Source: Candidatus Omnitrophota bacterium (GTDB lineage Bacteria > Omnitrophota > Koll11 > Aquiviventales > Aquiviventaceae). Taken from it: a stretch of 17,344 bases of DNA. A model generated the notes under the pieces. The model had not been told where the DNA came from. It made no database searches and saw only the letters and a list, made by a program, of their open reading frames with translations. This document shows positions 15,001 to 17,344 of the stretch, one piece after another. The position numbers were made by a program, and so were the translations under genes. The stretch spans positions 1-17,344 of the forward strand of contig JAHFGU010000019.1 of the NCBI GenBank assembly GCA_023247285.1, read 5' to 3'. Within the stretch, counting starts at the first letter, position 1. Every line of letters starts with the position of its first letter.

Positions 15001-17344
15001 TGCATGAAGAGGTTCGCCACTCTCTGCTGCTCCGGCTCGAACAGCTCGCCAAATGGCGCCGATTCATCCGCCAGCGTTCGGAAGTCCCCTATTAACGCCG
15101 CGATCTCCTCTTCCGTGGCGACCGCGACTCTCTCGCGCAACGTCACCCACCGGGCTGCCAGGATGCGGCGCGCATCGCCGGCATCCGGCGTCTCTGCACT
15201 CCGGGTCATCAGGAATGGGCCAAGACCTGCGATGAGCACGGTGAGGGCCAGCGCAAGCCGCCCGCCATGCGCACGCGCCAGCGCCACGAGCCCGTGCCAC
15301 ATGGTACTCAGGATCGGAGTGTCAAGCGGCAACCCATTGGCGGCGCACACGACGACCGCGCCGAGGCCTGCCACGAGCACGAGGGCCAACGGAACCGCAA
15401 GCGCACTCAGCGGATTTGCCCCGCGTTGGCGGTGCCGAGTCGGAAGCCGCGGCTGCACCTGGTCGGATGCCGCTTCGTTGAGCGCGGTTTTCAAATCCCG
15501 GACGGCCTCGCCTGTCAGGCCCTGCTGCGCGCGGGCGGCGATCCATTCCGGCGATCCTGGGGCAGGATCCGGGTCATCTGCGCCGAGGCGGGGGATCACA
15601 ACCGCTACGAGAGCCGCCGCTGCCGGCTGCCACCAGGCCAGCGCCAAGAAGGCCGGGATCGCGAGCACGGGCATCCACTGCTTGACGACGGGGCGAAGCG
15701 CGTTCACAACAGCTTTCGCCAGTTCCACCAGCTGATCAATCCAGGTGAGGCCGCTCGCGAGGAGGGATTGGGGATGAAGCCTGACAGGCTGGGCGGGGTT
15801 GATTGACGAGGAAAAGGGCGCATGGTAGACTCGCCACGAGGAGGCGTTGCCATGTCGAAAAACCTGCTGGCGGCGGCGGAGCGGCTGGTCGAGGAATTGA
15901 CGCTTGATGAAAAGCTGCGCCTGGTGAAGCAGCTTGAGCAAGACACGGCGAAGGCCCGGGTGGAACGCCTGTGGATGGAGACCGACCGACGGCGCAGAGG
16001 CCGGCGCTTCACCATGGCCGAGATTGTCCGGGAGATCAAGGCCTACCGACGCGAGCGACGTGGTGTCAACGGCTCGGGCCGTCGTTGATCTCAACGTCTT
16101 CGTGAGCGCGTTGCTCGGCAGTGCGCCCTGCCGCGCCGTCGTGGGGGCAATCGCAGATGGGGCCGTCATCCCCATCGTGTCTTCGCGGTTTTTGGCTGAG
16201 CTGCGTGGCGTGCTGCGGCGTCCAAAATTCCATCCCCATGTCACGCCGGCGGCCATCGAAGGGCTAAGCCAGTTCTTAGAGAGCCGTGCGCTCGCCGTTG
16301 CGCCGTCCCCCCAAATCCGCATCACCCGTGACCCGGACGATGACCATCTCCTGAGTCTTGCAGTCGCAGGGGCGGCTGAGGTCATCGTCTCTGGTGACAA
16401 GGACGTGACAGCTCTCCGTTCCTTCGCTGGGATCCCCATCCTCACCCCTGGCGACTTTCTTTCCTCGCTCAAGCGCCGTTGAGCGACTCCGGCGAATCTC
16501 CACGTGAGTCGATCACGGCTCCCTGTCCGTGAACCCGCGGCCGGCTTCTTCTTCTCAGGTGTTGGCTGGCGCGGCGATGGGCGATCGCCATGGAGGAGAT
16601 CACGGACGATCCCCGCGATGACGACTCCCGCGATGCTCAGACCGATCATCCCGAGACCCAGATCATTGAGCCAGTGGCTCAGGGGGCTGTTGAAGCCGTA
16701 GCCGAGCAACGCGAACGCCAGCAGCGGCAGGAACCAGAGGCGCCGCAGCGCTGACCGAGCGACCCATTGGAACACCGCGTAGCGCGTCGATTCCACGCGC
16801 TGGACCGGCCCGACCAGCTCCCACGTCTCCCCCGCTACGCGGATCTGCTGGTCGATGTGCACATCCGGGTGGTGCACTCGCACCACGATCTGCTGCGTCC
16901 CCGCCGGCCCTGGAGAAAACTGCGCATACTGGGACTGGAAGCGCACCCGCATCGCCTCCAGCACGCGCTGATCTTGTTCCCCTGCTCTGACCTGGTCCGT
17001 GATCTGTGCTAATGCGGCCTGAACCTTGTCCGGATCGGGGTCTCTGTCCGAGCCGCTCTCTCCAGGCAGCACCGTGTCCATCGCAAGCCCCAGGTCTGCG
17101 AGCTGGAAGGACAACGCGCTGCGGCGTCGGGCGCGCCCGTGCTCGAGCCGGACAACCTCGCGCAACACGCGCAGGCGCTCCGGCCCTTCAGCCCGAGCGA
17201 CCCGGTGGACCAGATCGAGCGCGCTGAACCGCCGGTGCGGCTGCCTGAGCTGCGCGACCAAGTCAAACACCGCGCGCTCTTCAGGCGTGAGGGACTCTGA
17301 GAATTTCGCGTGAATGGCCATCAATACGACAACCGCAGCCCACG
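1..17344 (-). CDS. Internal segment of a giant multidomain membrane/regulatory protein (at least 5,780 codons, both ends outside window)
   Basis: Every minus-strand codon from 17342 down to 3 is a sense codon, so neither start nor stop lies in the window. Almost everywhere the translation looks like real protein: amphipathic helices, clean transmembrane segments, a J domain with HPD, winged HTHs, coiled coils and proline-rich linkers. Antisense and shifted frames give Arg/Ser/Pro-rich shadow sequence. Several segments are in-frame internal duplicates at offsets that are multiples of 3 (171, 390 and 2202 bp), which supports a single maintained frame. Leu and Ser codons TTA, CTA and TCA would give stops on the opposite strand and are rare, so long plus-strand shadow frames appear. 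The one weak part is about 16490-15800, antisense to a toxin-antitoxin cassette. That cassette may be an insertion that happened to keep the frame open. The molecular function is unknown. The mix of HTH, J-domain, kinase-like and membrane modules suggests a membrane-tethered scaffold, which is inference. Confidence 0.93.
3..590 (-). other. C-side membrane helices and soluble end of the visible slice
   Basis: Two hydrophobic segments, LLAGAGLLLILAASG and ILWVGALTMACLMA (about 485-575), are followed by helical sequence. That sequence ends in an alternating region with HPFQLIIVSLEDIQAMGG, DISMAYVLGAREADH and NKYVLVLGGDR, which runs off the left edge. The last part looks like an alpha/beta fold with a strand-turn VLVLGGD, but no family is recognisable and the sequence is cut. 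Confidence 0.4.
590..1889 (-). other. Long soluble region of unknown function
   Basis: Residues about 5152-5584. It begins with amphipathic helices (RTEQQAAAQLADRLAELVAA), then an aromatic-rich strand/turn part (GKLFFPDLEIYPEPGSDADA, PGYFDWEAIEKDWGSMLLGG, LVYDGTIYFTDGFRLGPP). A basic helical part follows (FARERIWRIFAKRMRARFAF), then charged coil and a Pro/Ser/Ala linker. I recognise no domain or catalytic motif. Long plus-strand frames here (for example 585-1532) are codon-on-codon shadows. Confidence 0.4.
1890..2270 (-). other. Four-helix membrane block
   Basis: The helices are LAGFAAGALLATGIFTWGFG, VAVPFVIGSLVTLGAAFFYL, MIIVMVADTLLAWGLFLGLG and LAGPVLMLLLSITVYSLLAL, with basic residues (RIAREEVK; RMKWEVE) at the ends. 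This is typical of an integral-membrane anchor. It follows the kinase-like region, so that region is bracketed by membrane segments. Confidence 0.7.
2322..3060 (-). other. Degenerate sensor-histidine-kinase-like region 2
   Basis: Just after the membrane block, EALGRIVHDVEHLDEQA resembles an H box (His4777 at 3014-3012 followed by Asp), then a long helical hairpin. The second half resembles a GHKL ATPase. It has a helix-strand GLIQETVDALQ, HGVAVTLRGADAP, and an N-box-like helix, LRQLLLQVINTTPEHGG (Asn shifted). It continues with strands VWIRADAY and KMVLRVANGQ, and QGTHGLSVSW in the position of the G2 box GTGLGLSI. Key glycines and the DxGxG Asp are missing or changed. It may be a pseudokinase-type binding or scaffold domain. 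Assignment is by order of elements, not by any single strong motif. Confidence 0.4.
3060..3263 (-). other. Membrane segments preceding the second kinase-like region
   Basis: Hydrophobic helices VLEPVAVLATASAVVLIVAH and GIAASLAAVLLGPWLFGML (residues about 4693-4760) are separated by VSFFTSLRVGLP. A membrane anchor directly before the presumed His helix is the normal layout of sensor histidine kinases. Confidence 0.65.
3370..3670 (-). other. Coiled-coil region
   Basis: Residues about 4558-4657 are a long charged helix series (REELTALQDEVRSLAARSRA, ARIQEAARALDDLDI, QALETAEAVRKQQDALQEQQ) with heptad spacing of Leu/Ala/Val. It probably mediates self-association and precedes the membrane block and kinase-like region. 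Confidence 0.6.
3800..4110 (-). other. Two HTH-like elements
   Basis: TWKDAMDHFHVSRAQLKEQL (about 4030-4100) has a helix-turn-helix pattern, with Val-Ser in the turn. QFSKQDLASTVGMGGGGLTH (about 3830-3890) has a second, with a glycine run where the recognition helix would start. Between them are charged helices. The assignment is weak and based on pattern only. Confidence 0.35.
4110..5000 (-). other. Alpha/beta region of unknown function
   Basis: Residues about 4115-4411. It starts with a beta-rich domain (GNLTLIVRVRTPAGARVGYC, ILTPHQDGGYRLIEGRLP) that alternates like a small sensory or NTF2-type fold, though I cannot assign it. It continues with helices (KFDHAERYFASAKYVDVLAE, RRAELGRALSQLRQEMYAVL) and a short strand, HPFHITVTDRDLDQLLTLL. 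Confidence 0.4.
5001..5126 (-). repeat. 45-residue HTH module, copy c
   Basis: RRTQITALAADLAAHP, then DTPAARAKRLGLSPSTIRNY and LKALK. It aligns with copies a and b (AAQARRLG; NYLKALK) about 8 kb away in the same frame. The DNA also agrees locally (CTTCAGCGCTTTCA at 5001 and 13251). The helix-turn-helix pattern with Gly-Leu-Ser in the turn is the best of the three copies. It follows directly on the long coiled coil. Confidence 0.75.
5375..5506 (-). repeat. Exact 132-bp repeat, coiled-coil copy 2
   Basis: This is identical to 5765-5896. Unlike copy 1 it runs straight into a longer coiled coil (QRLQGALVKSQQRIATMRRE, LVELTAELEASNRLIEAAQQ, ERQRLQDMHEQELSRLKNEL) extending to about 5150. Copy 2 therefore probably sits in the ancestral context, and copy 1 is the inserted duplicate. 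Confidence 0.95.
5625..5715 (-). other. Helix-hairpin-helix / RNA-polymerase alpha-CTD-like segment
   Basis: Residues about 3876-3906 read NVLDLVKPHAAYLKRNGIKT, then IGQLRAF. The pattern, a helix with a small residue, LKRxGIxTIGxL, then a helix, resembles the alpha-CTD of RNA polymerase and other HhH nucleic-acid-binding motifs. It is followed by a Tyr-rich helix (RPGYYYHRYFMKVLAEYEQ). It lies between the two identical coiled-coil copies. The fold is inferred by pattern only. Confidence 0.4.
5765..5896 (-). repeat. Exact 132-bp repeat, coiled-coil copy 1
   Basis: This is base-for-base identical to 5375-5506 (offset 390 bp = 130 codons). It encodes 43 identical residues, including EALLTEAVAQRDALQRELTQ and VRQQVIKMETALNGMQKQ, with a heptad pattern of a coiled coil. 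Identity ends abruptly at both sides (T/G at 5374/5764 and C/T at 5507/5897), as expected of a recent duplication or conversion. Confidence 0.95.
5897..6190 (-). other. Proline-rich linker 2 with charged helix
   Basis: Residues about 3718-3815. Two proline/alanine-rich stretches (QKPDKAPAPPAAQDAAPAQP and APRQSPAPTKRVESRPASG) flank a highly charged helix, EGQRLLAEERRRIAAEEREA. This is consistent with an extended spacer leading into the first coiled-coil copy. Confidence 0.6.
6468..6596 (-). other. Proline/arginine-rich linker 1
   Basis: Residues about 3582-3625 are low complexity (TAPTSPPAEEPAPRAV, RPRTSPATPRARAEK), typical of a flexible interdomain linker. The region after it (6190-6467) is a small strand-rich part with LIVQYLRPDPIEGNKAALE and APIKIFIPRGQKSGLFL, of unknown function. 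Confidence 0.6.
6600..6920 (-). other. Soluble alpha/beta region after membrane module B
   Basis: Residues about 3475-3581. KEAFERAVAETRALL, then IRFAGAHLVSIASLRQLAYG, QGVALVIGRRYPDEQLLRAL and DVVAETVWDKNEQQLELLRA look like an alternating helix/strand fold. I recognise no family and no catalytic motif. Confidence 0.4.
6921..7418 (-). other. Six-helix membrane module B (paralogue of module A)
   Basis: Residues about 3309-3474. The helices are AMALAVAWETLIFLGLLPLA, LPWVQLGLFPLIHVRAFWGW, VLLVTTLGALFHLGLPALL, LATVLSQAGLLILVFTAHFL, and VDRFLLRWIAARLAAW. Landmarks correspond to module A in order and spacing: ET, HV followed by GW, FH, and HFLVDR against HPILYN. The copies have diverged beyond obvious DNA identity, so this is an old duplication. 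A relation to CPBP-type intramembrane proteins is possible but unproven. Confidence 0.65.
7420..8237 (-). other. Soluble domain with one membrane helix, between hairpin and module B
   Basis: Residues about 3036-3307. A basic helical part (EEALRTGEPTRIRRAVKRAL) leads to a strand-rich domain (AIDLEIDDRDPARPAVLVLL, RVMDVKIVGPVSV). A conserved-looking helix, HLMLLWAFTHPKLASRF, follows. Next is a single membrane segment, WIGWIALLGATMGLGAAGF (about 7690-7765), then a helical domain with FNEHERAELKGIFGSWDRF. I recognise none of these folds with confidence. Confidence 0.45.
8238..8382 (-). other. Transmembrane hairpin
   Basis: Two hydrophobic helices, AVGIGMSLSLLAVVGLQL and GGLVLDLLLLVLMAKIASF, are joined by PLPAALLVV. 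They are flanked by Lys/Arg-rich sequence (SKSRKKPTR before, PARRQRATAR after), so by the positive-inside rule both ends should be cytoplasmic. Confidence 0.7.
8400..8886 (-). other. Soluble region after membrane module A
   Basis: Residues about 2820-2981. It starts with VGKRVKMPLRDEPRKVDIRD and a helix, VVASAVRAIQHHPLVRM, then strands (LKLTLPSD, PVLVSLLLRNGRAVVSV). It ends in a low-complexity Ala/Arg/Pro-rich linker (GELPPASRASREPATV). The region after module B begins similarly (TVPVGMAFPKDPAQRVN), which supports duplication of membrane module plus trailing domain. I recognise no family. Confidence 0.4.
8887..9350 (-). other. Six-helix membrane module A
   Basis: Residues about 2665-2819 contain about six hydrophobic helices: VLGGALETCAILIALPWGLG, SLFLLLHVFGPLRGW, VFAYLLAYGWIFALGTIFHW, FSILGLAPALTAALL, then HPILYNLLITRLL. 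Polar residues sit at matching places in the membrane: Glu (ALETC), His (LLLHV), His (TIFHW) and His/Asn (HPILYN). Module B (6921-7418) has the same order. Intramembrane E/H/H/N patterns occur in CPBP (CAAX/Abi) proteases, but the diagnostic EExxxR motif is absent, so that assignment is speculative. Confidence 0.65.
9550..12310 (-). repeat. Tandem array of degenerate HTH-containing repeats
   Basis: Four diverged units start at the conserved H-x-V/A-A-E-x-x-x-R-A-L-L helix, with His near 12143, 11468, 10682 and 10091 (spacing 225, 262 and 197 residues). Each unit begins with an HTH. The second helix is GYLSEAAMARRIGM, GYATDEDILGV, GWLTKEALADLVSM or KYTNPTAVARDARV. It is followed by FMNG, FMNG or FMRG (LFQQ in the first unit) and LWRAFQR-like helices ending in a PLxP turn. 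Each unit also has a second half with RAFL, a Leu-rich helix and another HTH. Examples of the second HTH are IEEIAAQTQRNPATVWRAIR and DIALAHEAQVPVGVVRRLL. A solitary HTH (TEAELSREASLSPQQLTEWL, about 12200-12290) precedes the first unit. The pattern resembles Cro/CI-type HTHs. DNA binding is inference. Confidence 0.72.
12310..12694 (-). other. Charged helical linker before the HTH array
   Basis: Residues about 1550-1677. The segment is Gly/Ser/Arg-rich at first (ALAEGGESRSGGRM), then a charged helix with a Gln run (RALAREVEQQQQRG), then VQRLAELLERMMTALP and EERLRLLAELAID. It looks like a flexible linker leading into amphipathic helices. I recognise no family. Confidence 0.45.
12695..12925 (-). 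other. ArsR-like winged helix-turn-helix domain
   Basis: Residues about 1473-1549. VQRIAGLLLEPETPRLYVEV is followed by the HTH VVSYIAGPSVRHARRVLEQL, the turn VELGVARR, and a wing, AEAGRRPYYEPL. This order (helix, HTH, then a beta wing with aromatic residues) is that of ArsR/MarR-type transcription factors. No metal-binding cysteines are present. Confidence 0.6.
12960..13220 (-). other. Membrane hairpin module, copy 2
   Basis: Residues about 1375-1461 start GANPLHALGVPLALLGLAG, continue AANGLPLDTPVFSTMWHGL, and end in a second helix, AVAVFVILTGIALLMAPAG. The first part is clearly homologous in DNA and protein to copy 1 at 15269-15422 (offset 2202 bp = 734 codons). It directly follows HTH module copy b and precedes an ArsR-like winged helix. 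Confidence 0.7.
13251..13385 (-). repeat. 45-residue HTH module, copy b
   Basis: This starts with the same GRLQERFLAVLREELAP and NESGAAQARRLG as copy a. It then continues ISAPGRDNYLKALKPP, so the third helix differs from copy a and instead resembles copy c (STIRNYLKALK). The sharp change from identity to divergence at 13298/13469 suggests partial duplication or gene conversion of the first two helices. Confidence 0.85.
13425..13556 (-). repeat. 45-residue HTH module, copy a
   Basis: This encodes GRLQERFLAVLREELAP, then NESGAAQARRLGVS, then HWLIYYYMNRL: one amphipathic helix followed by a helix-turn-helix-like pair. Bases 13470-13558 are identical to 13299-13387 (89 bp, offset 171 bp = 57 codons), so copies a and b are a recent in-frame tandem duplication. 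A more diverged third copy lies at 5001-5126. Confidence 0.85.
13630..13870 (-). other. Winged helix-turn-helix domain
   Basis: Residues about 1158-1238. The segment IPIQSAARILGLSEATARRA gives the helix-turn-recognition-helix pattern, with Gly in the turn. LSALVATGDLRQ completes the recognition helix and starts the wing, and ARPRTPHSYAI forms a plausible second wing strand. This is the layout of MarR/GntR/ArsR-type DNA-binding domains. Whether it binds DNA inside this giant protein is unknown. Confidence 0.65.
13975..14395 (-). other. Degenerate histidine-kinase ATPase-like (GHKL) region 1
   Basis: Residues about 983-1123. The order of elements resembles the catalytic domain of sensor kinases: a beta strand (NVTVHLRIFP), a strand with Asp (FLVRLDLTAWERL), and a helix in the position of the N box (VLRQAVQHAITTHMNR, where the usual NAxxH Asn is Gln). 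Next come a strand (DVLCISYVPDGLDL, in the position of the DxGxG box but with altered glycines) and a last strand (QRLLIRFPASHR). The key ATP-binding residues are not intact, so catalysis is doubtful. The fold assignment is by pattern only. Confidence 0.35.
14493..14657 (-). other. DnaJ-type J domain embedded in the giant protein
   Basis: Residues about 896-950. Helix II carries TLEAMIRQYDQLALA. It is followed directly by the catalytic loop HHPDRVP (His922-Pro923-Asp924 at 14579-14571). Helix III, ATERFKDIQEALRIL, matches the classical KFKEIQEAYEVL pattern. The HPD tripeptide is the motif J domains use to stimulate the ATPase of DnaK/Hsp70. It is intact, so the domain may be functional. There is no Gly/Phe region or zinc finger after it, so this would be a class-C-like J protein module. 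Confidence 0.82.
14660..15185 (-). other. Soluble helical plus beta-rich domain of unknown function
   Basis: Residues about 719-894. The first half is helical and charged (RERVAVATEEEIAALIGDFR, LFMHRQVELFNAAHEL). The second half alternates hydrophobic and polar residues as in beta strands (GIVTFCGWDPKTGEEVVTV, DTLQLKHAVVTYRGDDG). I do not recognise a family. It sits directly before the J domain. Confidence 0.5.
15189..15422 (-). other. Membrane hairpin module, copy 1
   Basis: Residues about 641-718 begin GANPLSALAVPLALVLVAG, pass through AANGLPLDTPILSTMWHGL, and end with a second helix ALALTVLIAGLGPFLM. The first part (15269-15422) is repeated at 13067-13220, so this is one of two paralogous hairpins in the protein. 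The function is unknown; it probably anchors the soluble domains between membrane passes. Confidence 0.7.
15577..15690 (-). other. Paired hydrophobic helices after the toxin-antitoxin region
   Basis: Residues about 551-588 read WMPVLAIPAFLALAWW, then AAAALVAVVIPRL: two short adjacent membrane helices. They follow an amphipathic helix (DQLVELAKAVVNALRPVV). This is the first clearly protein-like sequence after the stretch opposite the toxin-antitoxin genes, so it marks the left border of that insertion at roughly 15790. Confidence 0.6.
15803..15831 (+). promoter_or_regulatory. Sigma70-like promoter of the toxin-antitoxin pair
   Basis: TTGACG at 15803-15808 matches the -35 consensus at 5 of 6 positions. 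TAGACT at 15826-15831 matches the -10 at 4 of 6. The spacer is exactly 17 bp. Transcription would start near 15838, leaving a very short leader before the antitoxin ATG at 15852. The site lies inside the giant minus-strand frame, so the two transcription units would run head-on. Antitoxins of this kind often bind their own promoter, but I see no clear inverted-repeat operator. Confidence 0.45.
15838..15844 (+). promoter_or_regulatory. Shine-Dalgarno site for the antitoxin
   Basis: GAGGAGG lies 7 nt upstream of the ATG at 15852. It decides the start: the earlier in-frame ATG at 15822 overlaps the predicted -10 element and has no comparable site. Confidence 0.65.
15852..16088 (+). CDS. Antitoxin of a PIN-family toxin-antitoxin pair
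   Basis: This encodes a 78-residue, highly charged, mostly helical protein. The N-terminal half (about residues 5-40, including EELTLDEKLRLVKQLEQ) is a Leu/Glu/Lys-rich helix. Residues 46-70 are very basic and carry GRRFTMAEIVREIKAYR, a pattern I know from small antitoxins paired with COG1569-type PIN toxins. In such pairs the antitoxin neutralises the RNase and represses its own promoter. I chose the ATG at 15852 over 15822 because of the GAGGAGG at 15838-15844. The toxin starts 26 bp before this gene's stop, which implies translational coupling. The gene reads codon-on-codon opposite to the giant minus-strand frame. It uses no TTA, CTA or TCA codon, so the giant frame stays open beneath it. 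The role is inferred from sequence pattern and from its partner. Confidence 0.8.
   Translation: MSKNLLAAAERLVEELTLDEKLRLVKQLEQDTAKARVERLWMETDRRRRGRRFTMAEIVREIKAYRRERRGVNGSGRR
16063..16482 (+). CDS. PIN-domain toxin (putative toxin-antitoxin system toxin component, PIN family)
   Basis: This encodes a 139-residue protein covering a complete PIN fold. It is predicted to be a Mg2+/Mn2+-dependent single-stranded RNA nuclease. The acidic residues expected for the active site are present: Asp9 in VVDLNVFVSALL (the usual DTN is DLN here), Glu46 in FLAELRGVLRRP, Asp92-94 in RDPDDDHLLSLA and Asp112/Asp114 in VSGDKDV. The end, ILTPGDFLSSL, is also typical of the family. I chose GTG 16063 because it puts the first Asp at residue 9; GTG 16060 is equally possible. 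The upstream in-frame ATG at 15934 would add a tail read from the antitoxin gene out of frame and is unlikely. The gene overlaps the antitoxin by 26 bp. No convincing terminator follows. It lies wholly antisense to the giant frame. Confidence 0.88.
   Translation: MSTARAVVDLNVFVSALLGSAPCRAVVGAIADGAVIPIVSSRFLAELRGVLRRPKFHPHVTPAAIEGLSQFLESRALAVAPSPQIRITRDPDDDHLLSLAVAGAAEVIVSGDKDVTALRSFAGIPILTPGDFLSSLKRR
16590..16746 (-). other. Transmembrane hairpin in the N-side part of the giant protein
   Basis: Residues about 199-251 contain two hydrophobic helices, FLPLLAFALLGYGF and LGMIGLSIAGVVIAGIV. They are joined by a short polar loop (NSPLSHWLNDLG) and followed by a basic, proline-rich tail with EKKKPAAG. 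Upstream (residues 1-198) is soluble helical sequence containing SLTPEERAVFDLV and a beta-rich part, TQQIVVRVHHPDVHI. I recognise no family. This segment is separated from the rest of the giant protein by the stretch antisense to the toxin-antitoxin pair. Confidence 0.7.

Noticed and set aside
15822..15851. Upstream ATG (15822) as antitoxin start
   Set aside because: It overlaps the predicted -10 box and lacks a ribosome-binding site. The ATG at 15852 has GAGGAGG at good spacing.
15934..16062. ATG 15934 as toxin start
   Set aside because: It would add 43 residues read out of frame from the antitoxin gene. PIN toxins of this family start a few residues before the first Asp.
16483..16560. Transcription terminator after the toxin gene
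   Set aside because: I saw only short GC-rich palindromes (for example CCGCGGCCGG) without a proper stem and T-run.

Overview
The whole window lies inside one enormous reading frame on the minus strand. Taking triplets whose lowest coordinate is a multiple of 3, from 17342 down to 3, I found no in-frame stop (no TTA, CTA or TCA on the + strand in that register). That is 5,780 consecutive sense codons with neither a start nor a stop in view, so the window is an internal slice of a giant gene. Residue numbers below count from 17342 as residue 1. The DNA is GC-rich. Megagenes of this size, with patchwork membrane and regulatory modules, are known mainly from Candidatus Omnitrophota, so that phylum or a similar uncultivated lineage is my best guess. 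No marker gene is present to prove it.

Read in the direction of translation (right to left), the polypeptide has these parts. (1) An N-side soluble part and a transmembrane hairpin (17342 to about 16520). (2) A low-quality stretch (about 16490 to 15800) that lies exactly antisense to a plus-strand toxin-antitoxin cassette. (3) Membrane segments (15690-15189), a beta-rich domain, a DnaJ-type J domain with an intact HPD motif (14657-14493), a degenerate histidine-kinase ATPase-like domain (14395-13975), a winged HTH, two copies of a 45-residue HTH module, a second copy of the membrane hairpin and an ArsR-like winged HTH (down to about 12695). (4) A tandem array of degenerate HTH-containing repeats (12310-9550). 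(5) Two diverged copies of a six-helix membrane module (9350-8887 and 7418-6921), with smaller membrane hairpins between them. (6) Proline-rich linkers, two DNA-identical coiled-coil copies flanking a helix-hairpin-helix-like segment, and a third HTH module (6600-5001). (7) More HTH-like helices and coiled coil, then a membrane segment, a second histidine-kinase-like region (about 3060-2322), a four-helix membrane block (2270-1890) and soluble sequence to the left edge.

The only other genes I can support are on the plus strand. They are a small antitoxin (15852-16088) with a good promoter and Shine-Dalgarno, overlapped by a PIN-family toxin (16063-16482) that keeps its acidic catalytic residues. 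The cassette is fully nested and antisense in the giant frame, which stays open and in register across it. A gene caller that forbids long opposite-strand overlaps would probably miss either the cassette or the continuity of the giant gene.

The giant protein appears to have grown by internal duplication: 132-bp and 89-bp exact repeats, a 154-bp diverged repeat, duplicated membrane modules and HTH arrays. In this slice it looks like an intracellular or membrane-bound signalling/DNA-binding scaffold rather than an adhesin. I saw no signal peptide, adhesin repeat, peptidase or glycosidase motif here. No RNA genes, CRISPR arrays, insertion sequences or origins were seen.
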